The notes beneath the pieces are model-generated. The model saw only the letters and a list, made by a program, of their open reading frames with translations, was not told where the DNA came from and did not search any database. DNA of 64,000 nt, from positions 124,001-188,000 of the forward strand of contig NZ_PYFX01000011.1 in assembly GCF_003020115.1 (NCBI RefSeq), written 5' to 3'. Of the stretch, positions 34,301-43,100 are shown in pieces. The DNA is from Bradyrhizobium sp. MOS002. GTDB taxonomy: Bacteria; Pseudomonadota; Alphaproteobacteria; Rhizobiales; Xanthobacteraceae. How positions within the stretch are numbered: position 1 is the stretch's first letter; every line of letters starts with the position of its first letter. A program made the position numbers and the translations under genes.

Positions 34301-35899
34301 TCCGAACAGCGACCGGTGATCCCTCAGGATCGCCTGCGCGGCGTTGTGGCCGGGGGCACCGGTGACGCCGCCACCGGGATGGGCGCCGGAGCCGCAGTGA
34401 TAGAGGCCCTTCACGGGCCCGCGATAATCGGCATGGCCCAGCATCGGCCGGGCCGAGAACAACTGGTTCAGCGTCAGCGCGCCGTGGAAGATGTCGCCGC
34501 CGAGCAGGCCGAACTGCCGTTCAAGATCGAGCGGTGACAGGATCTGGCGGCCGAGCACGCTCGTCGCAAAACCCGGCGCGTATTTGTCCACAGTCGCGAT
34601 CATGAGGTCGGCGACCTCGTCGCGATGGTCGTCCCACGACTTTCCATCTGGAAGCTCCGGCGCGACATGCTGGCAGAACAGGCTCGCGACATGTTGTCCT
34701 GCGGGCGCGAGCGTATCGTCGAGCGTCGATGGGATCAGCATTTCCACGACGGGCTCTCGGCTCCAGCCGTGCGCCCGGGCATCGAGGAAGGCGCGGTCCA
34801 TGTAGCCGAGGTCAGGGGCCAGGATAGTGCCGGAGGTGAGATGATCGCCGTCGCCTGGCAGCGCCGTGAAGGAGGGCAGGCGGTCCAGCGCTACGTTCAT
34901 GCGGAAGGTGCCGGAGCCGTTCTTCCAGTGCCGGATGCGGGCGAGGAAGTTTTGGGGAAGGGCATCGGCGGCGACCAGCCGCGTATACAGCAGCTTCGGA
35001 TTCACGTTGGATGCGACATATTTCGCGCGGATGGTCGTGCCGTTCTCCAGCGCCACGCCGACCGCGCGGTCGCGCTCGACGATGACCTCGCGCACGCCCG
35101 CATCGGTGTCGATCACGACGCCGCGGTCGCGTGCGGCGCGTGCCATGGCCTGCGTGATCGCGCCCATGCCGCCGATGGCGTGACCCCAGACGCCTTTCTT
35201 GCCGTTCACCTCGCCGAAGGCGTGATGCAGCATCACATAGGCCGAGCCCGCTGCGTAGGGGCTGGCATAATTGCCGACGATGGCATCGAAGCCGAACAGC
35301 GCCTTGACCAGATCATGCTCGAAACGTTCGTCCAGCATCTCGCCGGCCGAGCGGGTGAAGAGATCGAGCAGGCTGCGGCTCTGCTCCAGCGACAGCCCTC
35401 GCAGGATGTTGGCGCTCTGGAATGCGTTGACGGCCTCGCGGATCGAGGCCGTGCCGAAACCATCGAGCAGGTTCGGCGGCGCGCGCAGCACGAATTGCCG
35501 GAGCACGTCGGCGATATCTTCCAGCTCGCGCGAAAACCCGTCGAGCGCGTTTGCGTCATGCGCGCTCAGCCGTGCGACTGACGCCTGCGTTCGCCCCTCG
35601 CCGGTGAGGAGATAGCTGCCGTCGGGGGCGGGCAGAAAATTCTGCGCGCGCCGTTCGACGATGCGCAGGCCCTGTTCGGCCAGCTTCAAGTCGCGGATCA
35701 CCTGCGGGTTGAGCAGGCTCACGGTGTAGGCCGCGACCGAATTGCGGAAACCCGGATGAAACTCCTCCGTGACCGCGGCCCCGCCGACCACCTTGCGGCG
35801 CTCGACCACGCGCACGCGCAAGCCGGCCATCGCGAGATAGGCCGCGCAGGTGAGGCCGTTATGGCCAGCGCCGATGATGATGACGTCGGTATCGAGCAT
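34289..35899 (-). CDS. FAD-dependent oxidoreductase, PYROXD2/CrtI-like
   Basis: A 536-residue flavoprotein of the amine-oxidase/phytoene-desaturase superfamily. The N-terminal dinucleotide fold DVIIIGAGHNGLTCAAYLAMAG is followed by VVERRKVVGGAAVTEEFHPG, the FAD-binding layout of PYROXD2-type proteins. The C-terminal YHCGSGAHPGGGVTGAPGHN supplies the second FAD-contact motif. No carotenoid genes are nearby, so a CrtI role in pigment synthesis is unlikely. The natural substrate of this branch is unknown. Confidence 0.87.
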   Translation of the reverse strand: MLDTDVIIIGAGHNGLTCAAYLAMAGLRVRVVERRKVVGGAAVTEEFHPGFRNSVAAYTVSLLNPQVIRDLKLAEQGLRIVERRAQNFLPAPDGSYLLTGEGRTQASVARLSAHDANALDGFSRELEDIADVLRQFVLRAPPNLLDGFGTASIREAVNAFQSANILRGLSLEQSRSLLDLFTRSAGEMLDERFEHDLVKALFGFDAIVGNYASPYAAGSAYVMLHHAFGEVNGKKGVWGHAIGGMGAITQAMARAARDRGVVIDTDAGVREVIVERDRAVGVALENGTTIRAKYVASNVNPKLLYTRLVAADALPQNFLARIRHWKNGSGTFRMNVALDRLPSFTALPGDGDHLTSGTILAPDLGYMDRAFLDARAHGWSREPVVEMLIPSTLDDTLAPAGQHVASLFCQHVAPELPDGKSWDDHRDEVADLMIATVDKYAPGFATSVLGRQILSPLDLERQFGLLGGDIFHGALTLNQLFSARPMLGHADYRGPVKGLYHCGSGAHPGGGVTGAPGHNAAQAILRDHRSLFGSRG

Positions 35900-35913
35900 G
35901 ATTCCCTGGTGGT

Positions 35914-36033
35914 GTCATTCCGGGGCGCGCGAAGCGCGAACTGTGGTGCGGGCTCCGCACCGGATAATCTCGAGGTTCCGGGTTTGATGCTTCGGGCCGC
36001 GCTTCGCGGTCCCGTCGCATCGCCCCGGAACGA
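35914..36033. repeat. Imperfect palindromic intergenic repeat, family D copy 2
   Basis: The left end CATTCCGGGGCGCGCGAAGC is echoed by CATCGCCCCGGAACG at the right end, and smaller palindromes (GTGCGGGCTCCGCAC, GGGCCGCGCTTCGCGGTCCC) lie between. It fills the divergent gap between the flavoprotein and the spermidine synthase-like gene, so promoters there must lie around or inside it. Confidence 0.75.
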
Positions 36034-36149
36034 CCGTCTTATATCAAGCATTCCCCGCTGCAACATCACGAGACCCTTTATTGCCCGTTCAGGCGCCTTG
36101 TGCTCCATTGCGCGCGCCCGGCGCCCGCCGGGGAGATGCCGGAGCTTCC

Positions 36150-38432
36150 ATGGATTCGATCGTGCAACCCGCCGCGACGGAGCAGCCGTCCTCGTCACGC
36201 AACCGGCTGCTGCTGCTGACGGTCTACACCGCCGCGATCTTCGTCAGCGCGCTGTTGCTGTTCTCGGTGCAGCCGCTGTTTACGAAGATGGTCCTGCCGC
36301 GGCTCGGCGGCTCGCCGGCGGTGTGGTCGGTGGCGATGGTGTTCTTCCAGTCGCTGCTGCTGGCGGGCTACGCCTATGCGCATTTGTTGATGCAGGTGAA
36401 GAACCGCGTCGTTCCCGTGGTGGTGCATCTCCTGCTGCTGATGACGGCGTTCGTCACGTTGCCGCTCGGCATCGCCTCCGCCTATGGCGATCCGCCCGCT
36501 TCGGGCTACGCGATCTGGCTGCTCGGCCTGTTCGTGATCTCGATCGGGCTGCCGTTCTTCGCGCTCGCCGCCAACAATCCGTTGCTGCAGGCCTGGTTCG
36601 TCCGCACCGGGCATCCCGCCGGACATGATCCCTATTTCCTCTATGCGTCCTCCAACATCGGCAGCTTCCTCGCCCTGCTGTCCTATCCGTTCCTGCTGGA
36701 GCCGATGTTCACGCTGCACACGCAGAACCGGCTTTGGACCGGCGGTTACGGCATTCTGATCCTCCTGATCGCCGCATGCGGCGTGCTGCTGTTGCGCTCG
36801 CCGAAGCTGGCCATGGTCGATGCGCGAACCGAGGATTTGCATGCGCCGGCGCCCGGTTTCATGACGCGACTGCGCTGGATATTCCTCGCCGGAGTGCCGT
36901 CCGGCCTGCTCATCGCCGTTACCGCGCACATCTCGACCGATGTTGCGGCAGCGCCGCTGCTGTGGGTGCTGCCGCTCTCGCTGTACCTCTTGACCTGGGT
37001 GGTGGTGTTCCAGTCGCGGCCGCTGCTGCCGCACAAATGGATGCAGATGCTCCAGCCGGTCGCGATCGCGGGCGTCGTCTTCCTGCTGGCGTTCGGGGGC
37101 GAACAGAACCTGCTGCTGACGCTCGGCGGCCATCAATTGTGCTTCTTCATCATCGCGATGGCCTGCCACGGCGAATTGGCGCGGACCCGGCCGGCCGCGA
37201 AATATCTCACCGGATTCTATGTCGCGCTGTCGTTCGGCGGCATGGTCGGCGGCCTGTTCGCAGGGCTCGTCGCGCCGTTCACATTCTCCTGGATCGCCGA
37301 ATATCCGATCCTGGTTGCGCTTGCCGCGCTGTGCCGGCCGCCCGCGAACGAGCGGCTGTCGGGCATCGTCAAATGGTACTGGCTGGCGCTTGCCGCGCTC
37401 GCCGTCGTGCTCGTTGTGCCGTCCACCACGACGGGCGGGCTGTCGACCTGGTTCGAGGATCACCGCGTCTGGGCGGCCGGCGGCGTCGGCGTGCTCGCCG
37501 CGCTGCTGGCGCTGGCGGTCAACGCGGGCCGCTGGAAGATATTCGCCACCGTCGCGCTCGCGCTGGCGTTGATCCGCATTTATCCGGCGGACGAAGGCCG
37601 CGTCACCACGGTGCGCAGCTTCTTCGGCGTGCACAAGATCGTGGTGACGCCCGGCGGCTATTTCCATGTGTTGATGCACGGCACCACGATCCACGGCGCC
37701 GAGCGCTTCCTCAACAATGACGGCACCCCGGTTACCGGCCGGCCCGAGCCGATCACCTACTATCACAAGGACGGCGGCATCGGTCAGGCCGTCACGGCGA
37801 TCCGCGAGCGCAAGGGCGCGCCGCTGAAGGTTGCCGCAATCGGCGTCGGATCGGGCACGCTCGCCTGCGCCGCCGAGCCCGGCGAGAGCTGGACCTTCTT
37901 CGAAATCGACCAGTCCATGGTCGACGCGGCAAGCGATCCGAAAAATTTCCGCTACATTTCGAGCTGCATGCCGGGCCTGAAGCCGGTGATCGGCGATGCC
38001 CGCCTCACCTTCGCCAAGGAGCCGGACGGCGCCTATGATCTCATCATCGTCGACGCCTATTCGTCCGATGCGATCCCGATCCATCTCGCGACCGAAGAGG
38101 CGATGAAGATCTACAAGGACAAGCTCGCTCCGCACGGCGCCGTGGTGATGCACGTCTCCAACCGCCACCTCGATCTGGAGACCGTCGTCGTCGGCATCGC
38201 CGATGCCAATGATCTCAAGAGCTGGGTCTACAACGAGGATTCGGGGCGCGATGGTGACTACATCTTCTCGACCGACGTCGTCATCTCCGCCCGCGAGGAT
38301 GCCGACGTCGGCAGGCTCGCATCGTCGAAATCATGGGAGCAGACCGAAGCCGACGACAGGGTGCGGGTCTGGACCGACGACTACTCCAACATTTTGGGCG
38401 CGCTGTACCGGCGTTTGAGGGACGGGGAGTAG
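36150..38432 (+). CDS. Membrane-spermidine synthase-like fusion protein
   Basis: A 760-residue fusion. The first 450 or so residues are membrane-spanning (10-12 segments, starting NRLLLLTVYTAAIFVSALLL). The C-terminal 250 residues are a spermidine-synthase-like Rossmann domain with AAIGVGSGTLACAA as the nucleotide loop, FFEIDQSMVDAA, and LIIVDAYSSDAIPIHL in place of the polyamine-synthase active-site loop. The usual gate residues for decarboxylated SAM and putrescine are not obvious, so true polyamine synthesis should not be assumed. I chose ATG 36150 because GCCGGAG lies about 10 bases before it; the frame is open from 36081. No partner gene is adjacent. Confidence 0.87.
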   Translation: MDSIVQPAATEQPSSSRNRLLLLTVYTAAIFVSALLLFSVQPLFTKMVLPRLGGSPAVWSVAMVFFQSLLLAGYAYAHLLMQVKNRVVPVVVHLLLLMTAFVTLPLGIASAYGDPPASGYAIWLLGLFVISIGLPFFALAANNPLLQAWFVRTGHPAGHDPYFLYASSNIGSFLALLSYPFLLEPMFTLHTQNRLWTGGYGILILLIAACGVLLLRSPKLAMVDARTEDLHAPAPGFMTRLRWIFLAGVPSGLLIAVTAHISTDVAAAPLLWVLPLSLYLLTWVVVFQSRPLLPHKWMQMLQPVAIAGVVFLLAFGGEQNLLLTLGGHQLCFFIIAMACHGELARTRPAAKYLTGFYVALSFGGMVGGLFAGLVAPFTFSWIAEYPILVALAALCRPPANERLSGIVKWYWLALAALAVVLVVPSTTTGGLSTWFEDHRVWAAGGVGVLAALLALAVNAGRWKIFATVALALALIRIYPADEGRVTTVRSFFGVHKIVVTPGGYFHVLMHGTTIHGAERFLNNDGTPVTGRPEPITYYHKDGGIGQAVTAIRERKGAPLKVAAIGVGSGTLACAAEPGESWTFFEIDQSMVDAASDPKNFRYISSCMPGLKPVIGDARLTFAKEPDGAYDLIIVDAYSSDAIPIHLATEEAMKIYKDKLAPHGAVVMHVSNRHLDLETVVVGIADANDLKSWVYNEDSGRDGDYIFSTDVVISAREDADVGRLASSKSWEQTEADDRVRVWTDDYSNILGALYRRLRDGE

Positions 38433-38440
38433 GGATACTT

Positions 38441-38533
38441 CGTAGCCCGGATGGAGCGTAGCGCAATCCGGGACGTTCTTGCCTCGCCGTGATTACCGGC
38501 CCCGGATTTCGCTGCGCTCCATCCGGGCTACAG
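38441..38533. repeat. Imperfect palindromic intergenic repeat, family C copy 1
   Basis: The arms are CGTAGCCCGGATGGAGCG and GCTCCATCCGGGCTACAG, near-perfect reverse complements, with inner CGCAATCCGGG and CCCCGGATTTCGC. It lies between two convergent genes. A second copy is at 51229-51321. Confidence 0.9.
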
Positions 38534-38554
38534 CGAAAAGCCTGCGGCTCGACC

Positions 38555-39562
38555 TCACGGCTCCACCGGCGTCGCCGCGGGCAACGCAATTCCCTTCTCG
38601 CCCGCGACCTGCCGCAGCAGGTCGGGCCTGTCGGAGATGATCCCGTCGACGCCGGTCTCGATCATGCGCGCCATGTCCTCACGCTTGTTGACCGTCCAGA
38701 CCACGACACGCAGCCCGAGCGTATGGGCCTCGGCGATCAGTGGCGCAGTCACATCGCCGAAATAGGGCGACCAGATCGCGCCGCCCGCGGCCTTGATGGT
38801 TCGGGGCAGCGACCCGCCATGATCGGCCGGGCTCAACCCCGCCGTCCAATTGGTCGCCTTGTCCAGCGCCACCGTCTGGCCCGAGCCGCGCTGGAGTGTC
38901 AGGTACACCGTCGGCATCTTCGGTGCCCGCTGCTGGACGAGCTGCAAGGTCCGCCAGTCGAACGACTGGATCATGACGCGGTCAGAGAATTTTTCGGCTT
39001 CGATCACCCCGAGCAGACTGGTGACGAAAGATTGCGGATCGAGCGTCTCGTCCGGATGGTTCGGATCGATCTTGGTCTCGATGTTGAAGCGCACGCGCGT
39101 ATTGCCGGATTTGCGCACCAGCGCGAACAGCTCACTCAAGGTCGGAATGCGGGTCCCGGGCGTGGCGCGCTGGTCGGAGAATTGCTTGGCGTAAGGGCTG
39201 TCTGGCCGGATCTCGCCGACGTCGTAGGTCCTCAGGTCTGCGAGCCGCAGCTTCACGAACGGCGTACCGGGGGCCGCGACATAGGCGCCGTTCGCATCCC
39301 GCGCGAGATCAGGATTGAGCCCGCGCTCATGCGAGACGATGACTTCGCCGTCGGCGGTGATGCCGACGTCGAGCTCCAGCGTGTCCACGCCCATCGACAG
39401 CGCGTTGGCGAAGGCCGGAAGCGAGTTTTCCGGCAGCAGTGCCCGCCCGCCGCGATGGGCTTCGAGGTCGAAAGCCGAATCAGATCCCGAATCGAATCCC
39501 ATGGCCGGTCCCGCAATGAGAAGTGACAGTACGGTCAAGATGGTCGCAGCACGTGACGGCAT
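38555..39562 (-). CDS. Secreted glycerophosphodiester phosphodiesterase
   Basis: A 335-residue enzyme expected to hydrolyse glycerophosphodiesters to glycerol-3-phosphate and an alcohol. It begins with a Sec signal peptide (ILTVLSLLIAGPAMG, cleavage near residue 22), so it acts in the periplasm. The GDPD core shows EAHRGGRALLPENSLPAF with catalytic His and Arg, LELDVGITADGEVIVSHE with metal-binding Glu/Asp and the second His, FNIETKI, and near the C-terminus VVVWTVNKREDM and GVDGIISDRPDLL. Length and motifs match periplasmic GlpQ-like enzymes. No glycerol-3-phosphate transporter is nearby. Confidence 0.93.
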   Translation of the reverse strand: MPSRAATILTVLSLLIAGPAMGFDSGSDSAFDLEAHRGGRALLPENSLPAFANALSMGVDTLELDVGITADGEVIVSHERGLNPDLARDANGAYVAAPGTPFVKLRLADLRTYDVGEIRPDSPYAKQFSDQRATPGTRIPTLSELFALVRKSGNTRVRFNIETKIDPNHPDETLDPQSFVTSLLGVIEAEKFSDRVMIQSFDWRTLQLVQQRAPKMPTVYLTLQRGSGQTVALDKATNWTAGLSPADHGGSLPRTIKAAGGAIWSPYFGDVTAPLIAEAHTLGLRVVVWTVNKREDMARMIETGVDGIISDRPDLLRQVAGEKGIALPAATPVEP

Positions 39563-39773
39563 GGCGGCTCGTGGGGCAAGCGGAAAGGGCGATATTTCAA
39601 CGCATTTGGGCGCGTCCGGCCTATTGTATGGGCTTTCGCGGCTGTTGAAACCTTGGGCGGTGGCTTGGGTTGCGGCCGCCGCGGGGGTATGTACTCTTGG
39701 TCGGCGCCCTGGAACCCCGCCCGTGCAACAGCAACGCGATCATCGAATTATCCGCAGCCGGCATTTTCGCCGG

Positions 39774-40682
39774 ATGCAGCGCCGGCATTTCATCATATTC
39801 GACGTTTTGCCCTTCCTCGGCACGCTGCTGGCGCTGGTCCTTCTGTTCTACCGCCCGATCGGCGCGATCGAGCTTGGGCTGTTCGTCGGCTTCTGGCTGG
39901 TCACCGGCCTCGGCCTCACCGTCGGCTATCACCGCCTCTTCACCCACCGCGCCTTCGCGACCTCCACAGCGATGAGTGCGATCCTGGTCGTGATGGGATC
40001 GATGGCCGGCCGCGGCCCCATGCTGTCCTGGGCGGCAATGCACCGTCGGCACCACGAATTGTCCGATCACGATGGCGATCTGCATTCGCCGCGGCTGCAC
40101 GGCGACAGCACACTCGGCCGCCTGCGCGGCTTCCTGCACGCGCACCTGACCTGGATGATCGAGCACGATTATCCCAACGTCGCGCACTATGTCCCGGATC
40201 TGATGGCGGATCGCAGGCTGGTTGCCGTCAACAGCTACTATTACACTTGGGTCGGCCTCGGCCTGGTGCTGCCGGCCGCGATCGGCGGCCTCGCCACCAT
40301 GAGTCTGTGGGGCGCACTGACCGGCTTGCTCTGGGGCGGCGTGGTGCGCATGTTCGTGGTCGAACAGACCATGTCCGCCATCAACTCCGTGATGCATAGC
40401 TTTGGCGCGCAGCCTTTCGTCACCCGCGACGACAACAGCAGAAATCTCGGCGTGATGGCCTGGCTTGCCTGGGGCGAGGGCTGGCACAACAACCACCATG
40501 CCTTTCCCTATTCCGCAGCCTTCGGCCTGCGCTGGTTCGAGTTCGATCCCGGCTTCATCTTCATCCCGGCGCTGGAAGCGCTGGGACTGGCCTGGGACGT
40601 CAAGGTGCCGAGCGAGGAGAAAATTGCGCGACGCATGCTGCGGCAGCCGGGCGACGCTGCGCCCGACCTCGAAACGGGCTGA
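39774..40682 (+). CDS. Membrane fatty acid desaturase (delta-9 acyl-CoA/acyl-ACP desaturase type)
   Basis: A di-iron membrane desaturase of 302 residues from ATG 39774; a GTG at 39723 would add 17 basic residues and cannot be ruled out. The three histidine boxes are clear: HRLFTH after the second membrane segment, HRRHH in the first cytosolic loop, and HNNHH near residue 240. The last box sits in WGEGWHNNHHAFP, typical of delta-9 stearoyl-type desaturases. It should put a double bond in a fatty acyl chain bound to CoA, ACP or lipid. It is followed by an MBOAT gene 45 bases downstream, with an 8-base-stem hairpin between them, suggesting an operon for acyl modification and transfer. Confidence 0.92.
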   Translation: MQRRHFIIFDVLPFLGTLLALVLLFYRPIGAIELGLFVGFWLVTGLGLTVGYHRLFTHRAFATSTAMSAILVVMGSMAGRGPMLSWAAMHRRHHELSDHDGDLHSPRLHGDSTLGRLRGFLHAHLTWMIEHDYPNVAHYVPDLMADRRLVAVNSYYYTWVGLGLVLPAAIGGLATMSLWGALTGLLWGGVVRMFVVEQTMSAINSVMHSFGAQPFVTRDDNSRNLGVMAWLAWGEGWHNNHHAFPYSAAFGLRWFEFDPGFIFIPALEALGLAWDVKVPSEEKIARRMLRQPGDAAPDLETG

Positions 40683-40689
40683 GCATCAT

Positions 40690-40709
40690 CCGCCGGCTCA
40701 CGCCGGCGG
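40690..40709 (+). other. Hairpin between desaturase and MBOAT genes
   Basis: CCGCCGGC (40690-40697) pairs with GCCGGCGG (40702-40709) across the loop TCAC. No T tract follows, so it is not a classical terminator. It starts 7 bases after the desaturase stop and ends 18 bases before the MBOAT start, so it might modulate read-through, mRNA stability or translation. Confidence 0.55.
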
Positions 40710-40727
40710 TGGCGCGGCTTTGACCCG

Positions 40728-42107
40728 ATGCTGTTCAACGACTATCCCTTTCTCCTGGTCTTCCTGCCCGCGGCGCTGCTGGTCTATCGCCTGGCCGATC
40801 CCTATCCGCAGTTGCGCATCGGGGTGCAGGTCGCGCTGTCGCTCGCCTTCTATGCCTGGGGCAGCCCGTCCTTCATCCTGCTCCTGATCGGCTCGATCGC
40901 GGTCAACTGGCTCGCCTCGGTCGCCTATGGGCGCGTGAAATGGCCGGCGTTGCTGACGCTGGTGATCGCGCTCGATCTCGCGGTGCTGGCGCTGTTCAAA
41001 TACGCCAACTTCGTTCTCGCCAATCTCGGCCTTGTGCTCGGTACGACGCTGCCGGCGCTTGACATCGGGCTGCCGCTCGGCATCTCGTTCTTCACCTTCC
41101 ACCACATCATGTATCTGGTCGACCTGAAGCGCGGCAAGGCGCCGCTCTATGCGCTCGACCGATACGCACTCTACATCGCCTTCTTCCCGCAGGCGATCGC
41201 CGGCCCCCTGGCGCGCTGGTCGGAGGTGATGCATCAGTTCGGCAGGCAGGTCTACGTTCCGGGCTGGCAGCGCCAGTTCTGCGTCGCGACCTGCTTCATC
41301 GCGATCGGCCTGTTCGAGAAGATCGTGATCGCCGACGGCCTCGCGCATCTGCTCGATCCCATCTACGCGCAGGCAGCGAACGGGCCGCTGCCGAGCGGCG
41401 ATGCCTGGCTCGCCTTCTGCTTCTCATTCCAGATCCTGTTTGATTTCTCCGGCTATTCCGACATTGCGATCGGCCTTGGCCTGTTGTTCGGCGTGCAGCT
41501 CCCGTACAATTTCGATGCGCCGCTGCGCTCGACCAACATCCAGGATTTCTGGCAGCGCTGGCACATCACCCTGATGCTGTTCCTGCGCGACTACGTGTTT
41601 TATCCGCTGGTCAATCTCCGCCTGCTGCCGCGGCGCTGGCTGCCGGTCCAGTTCTTCGCGATGATGATCACGATGGCGCTGTGCGGCCTCTGGCACGGCG
41701 CGAGCTGGACCTTCGTGTTATGGGGTGTGCTGCACGGGCTTGCGCTGGTCATCTGCACGCTGTGGCGCCGCTATGGCCCGGATTGCCCGTCATGGCTCGG
41801 CTGGGCGCTCACCGTGTTGTTCGTGCTCGCGACCGGCGTGATTTTTCGCGCGGGGTCGGTGGAGGCGGCCTGGCATGTCTTCTGCGGACTGATTTCGCCG
41901 CTACCGCTGGATCGCGGGAAGCATTTGTGGCCGCTGATCGCAGCGCCGCTCTTCGCCTTCCTGCTGCCGGCGAGCCAGGACATCGTGGCGGTGCTCACGC
42001 GCCGTCCCAATCCGTGGCTCGCGGGTCTGCTCGGTCTTGGGCTATTCGCATTGCTGCTTCACATGGGTGGTCGGGATCTCCATGACTTCGTCTACTTCAA
42101 GTTCTGA
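40728..42107 (+). CDS. MBOAT family O-acyltransferase (AlgI/DltB-like)
   Basis: A polytopic membrane-bound O-acyltransferase of 459 residues. The start MLFNDYPFLLVFLPAALLVY is the usual first segment of bacterial AlgI-type MBOATs. The family motif LCGLWHGASWTFVLWGVLHG carries the invariant histidine (His323) and a second one (His336); QAIAGPLARWSE and NIQDFWQRWHITL are further hallmarks. MBOAT proteins move an acyl group across or onto a membrane-exposed acceptor such as alginate, teichoic acid, peptidoglycan or another glycan. Here the donor could be an acyl-ACP made by the neighbouring ligase/ACP pair. The next gene overlaps it by 26 bases and encodes an SGNH-like partner. Confidence 0.92.
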   Translation: MLFNDYPFLLVFLPAALLVYRLADPYPQLRIGVQVALSLAFYAWGSPSFILLLIGSIAVNWLASVAYGRVKWPALLTLVIALDLAVLALFKYANFVLANLGLVLGTTLPALDIGLPLGISFFTFHHIMYLVDLKRGKAPLYALDRYALYIAFFPQAIAGPLARWSEVMHQFGRQVYVPGWQRQFCVATCFIAIGLFEKIVIADGLAHLLDPIYAQAANGPLPSGDAWLAFCFSFQILFDFSGYSDIAIGLGLLFGVQLPYNFDAPLRSTNIQDFWQRWHITLMLFLRDYVFYPLVNLRLLPRRWLPVQFFAMMITMALCGLWHGASWTFVLWGVLHGLALVICTLWRRYGPDCPSWLGWALTVLFVLATGVIFRAGSVEAAWHVFCGLISPLPLDRGKHLWPLIAAPLFAFLLPASQDIVAVLTRRPNPWLAGLLGLGLFALLLHMGGRDLHDFVYFKF

Positions 42108-43095
42108 GATCGACCCCGGCTGGGGCCGGAGCTTGCTCGCGTGTCTGGGCACGCTGATCGGCGCTGCGCTGCTGGTGCTCGCACTGATGGTGGTGGTCGA
42201 TCCCTATGACAGCGGCAAGCTCGGCCTGCTTGGCATCGACGGCGTCGACAATCGTCTCACCCAGATCACGGCCGCGAGCCGCGCCAGAAACCCGGATTTC
42301 AATGCCGCGATCCTGGGCAATTCGACCGCGCAGATGATCGAGCCGACGGAATTGTCGCGCGCGACCGGCCTGCGATTCGTGCAGCTCTACATGACCGGCG
42401 CGTTTCCCCGCCAGGAGCTCGCGGTGCTGGACTTCTTCCTCAGGAATCACCGCGAGGTTGGCGCATTGGTGATCGTGACTGATCCCGGCTGGTGCACGCA
42501 TGCGCGGGCGAAGGAGGAGGGCGGCGTCCCGTTCCCCGACTGGCTCTATGACAGAAGCGTCGTCACCTACGCAGCACGGCTGATCTCCTGGCAGGCGATC
42601 GAGCACGCTTTTCAGCGCATCAGTATCGGGCTTGGTCGGCGACCACGGATGAACCCGGACGGCTTTGTCAGCTATGAGGACATCTGGCCACCGGGCCAAT
42701 TCAAGGAGGTCGGCTGGCCCAGGGATCCGGCGCCGTCCTTGTCCGCCGACATGCGGGGAACATTTCCCGAGATCGCTGCGCTGGCAGATATCGTCAGGAC
42801 ATTGCCGGCTGATGTGCCCGTCGTCATCATCGTGCCGCCGACCCTCGCGACCACCGTGCCGAAGCCCGGCACGGAAACCGCCCTGGAGCGCACCGCCTGC
42901 GATGCCGCGCTGAAAAAAGTGGTCGCGGGCCGGCCGCGCAGCAATTTCATCAGCTACCGCGTTGACAACGATCTCACGCGCGACCGCGCCAATTTTGCCG
43001 ACTTCATCCACTATCGCCCAGTTCTCGCGCGCAAGATCGAGCAGGGGATCGCTGCGAGCCTGCGCGACGGGGAGAGCGCGAAGATCGATTTCTGA
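42082..43095 (+). CDS. SGNH-hydrolase-like membrane-anchored protein, partner of the MBOAT
   Basis: A 337-residue protein starting at ATG 42082, inside the end of the MBOAT gene. It has a short cytoplasmic tail, one membrane anchor (about residues 17-40, LLACLGTLIGAALLVLALMVVV) and a periplasmic domain. Three features suggest an SGNH/AlgX-like catalytic fold: ILGNST with candidate nucleophile Ser81, VTDPGW in the middle, and DFIH with Asp307 and His310 near the C-terminus, the usual Asp-x-x-His pair. MBOAT enzymes are often paired with such proteins (DltD with DltB, AlgJ/AlgX with AlgI, PatB with PatA), which finish the transfer on the outer side. The acceptor is unknown. Confidence 0.75.
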   Translation: MTSSTSSSEIDPGWGRSLLACLGTLIGAALLVLALMVVVDPYDSGKLGLLGIDGVDNRLTQITAASRARNPDFNAAILGNSTAQMIEPTELSRATGLRFVQLYMTGAFPRQELAVLDFFLRNHREVGALVIVTDPGWCTHARAKEEGGVPFPDWLYDRSVVTYAARLISWQAIEHAFQRISIGLGRRPRMNPDGFVSYEDIWPPGQFKEVGWPRDPAPSLSADMRGTFPEIAALADIVRTLPADVPVVIIVPPTLATTVPKPGTETALERTACDAALKKVVAGRPRSNFISYRVDNDLTRDRANFADFIHYRPVLARKIEQGIAASLRDGESAKIDF

Positions 43096-43100
43096 GCCGC

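Noticed and set aside
34113..34319. 68-codon frame across the DnaA-like words
   Set aside because: It reads through the repeated CCACAG words and into the 3' end of the flavoprotein gene on the opposite strand. No domain or good ribosome site.
34289..35899. Phytoene desaturase CrtI of a carotenoid pathway
   Set aside because: The sequence fits the broader PYROXD2-like branch and no other carotenoid genes are near.
36081..36149. Extended start for the spermidine synthase-like gene
   Set aside because: The extra residues are Pro/Arg-rich and without a ribosome site, and ATG 36150 has one.
36150..38432. True spermidine synthase speE
   Set aside because: The enzyme half lacks obvious polyamine-site residues and is fused to a membrane region; only the fold is supported.
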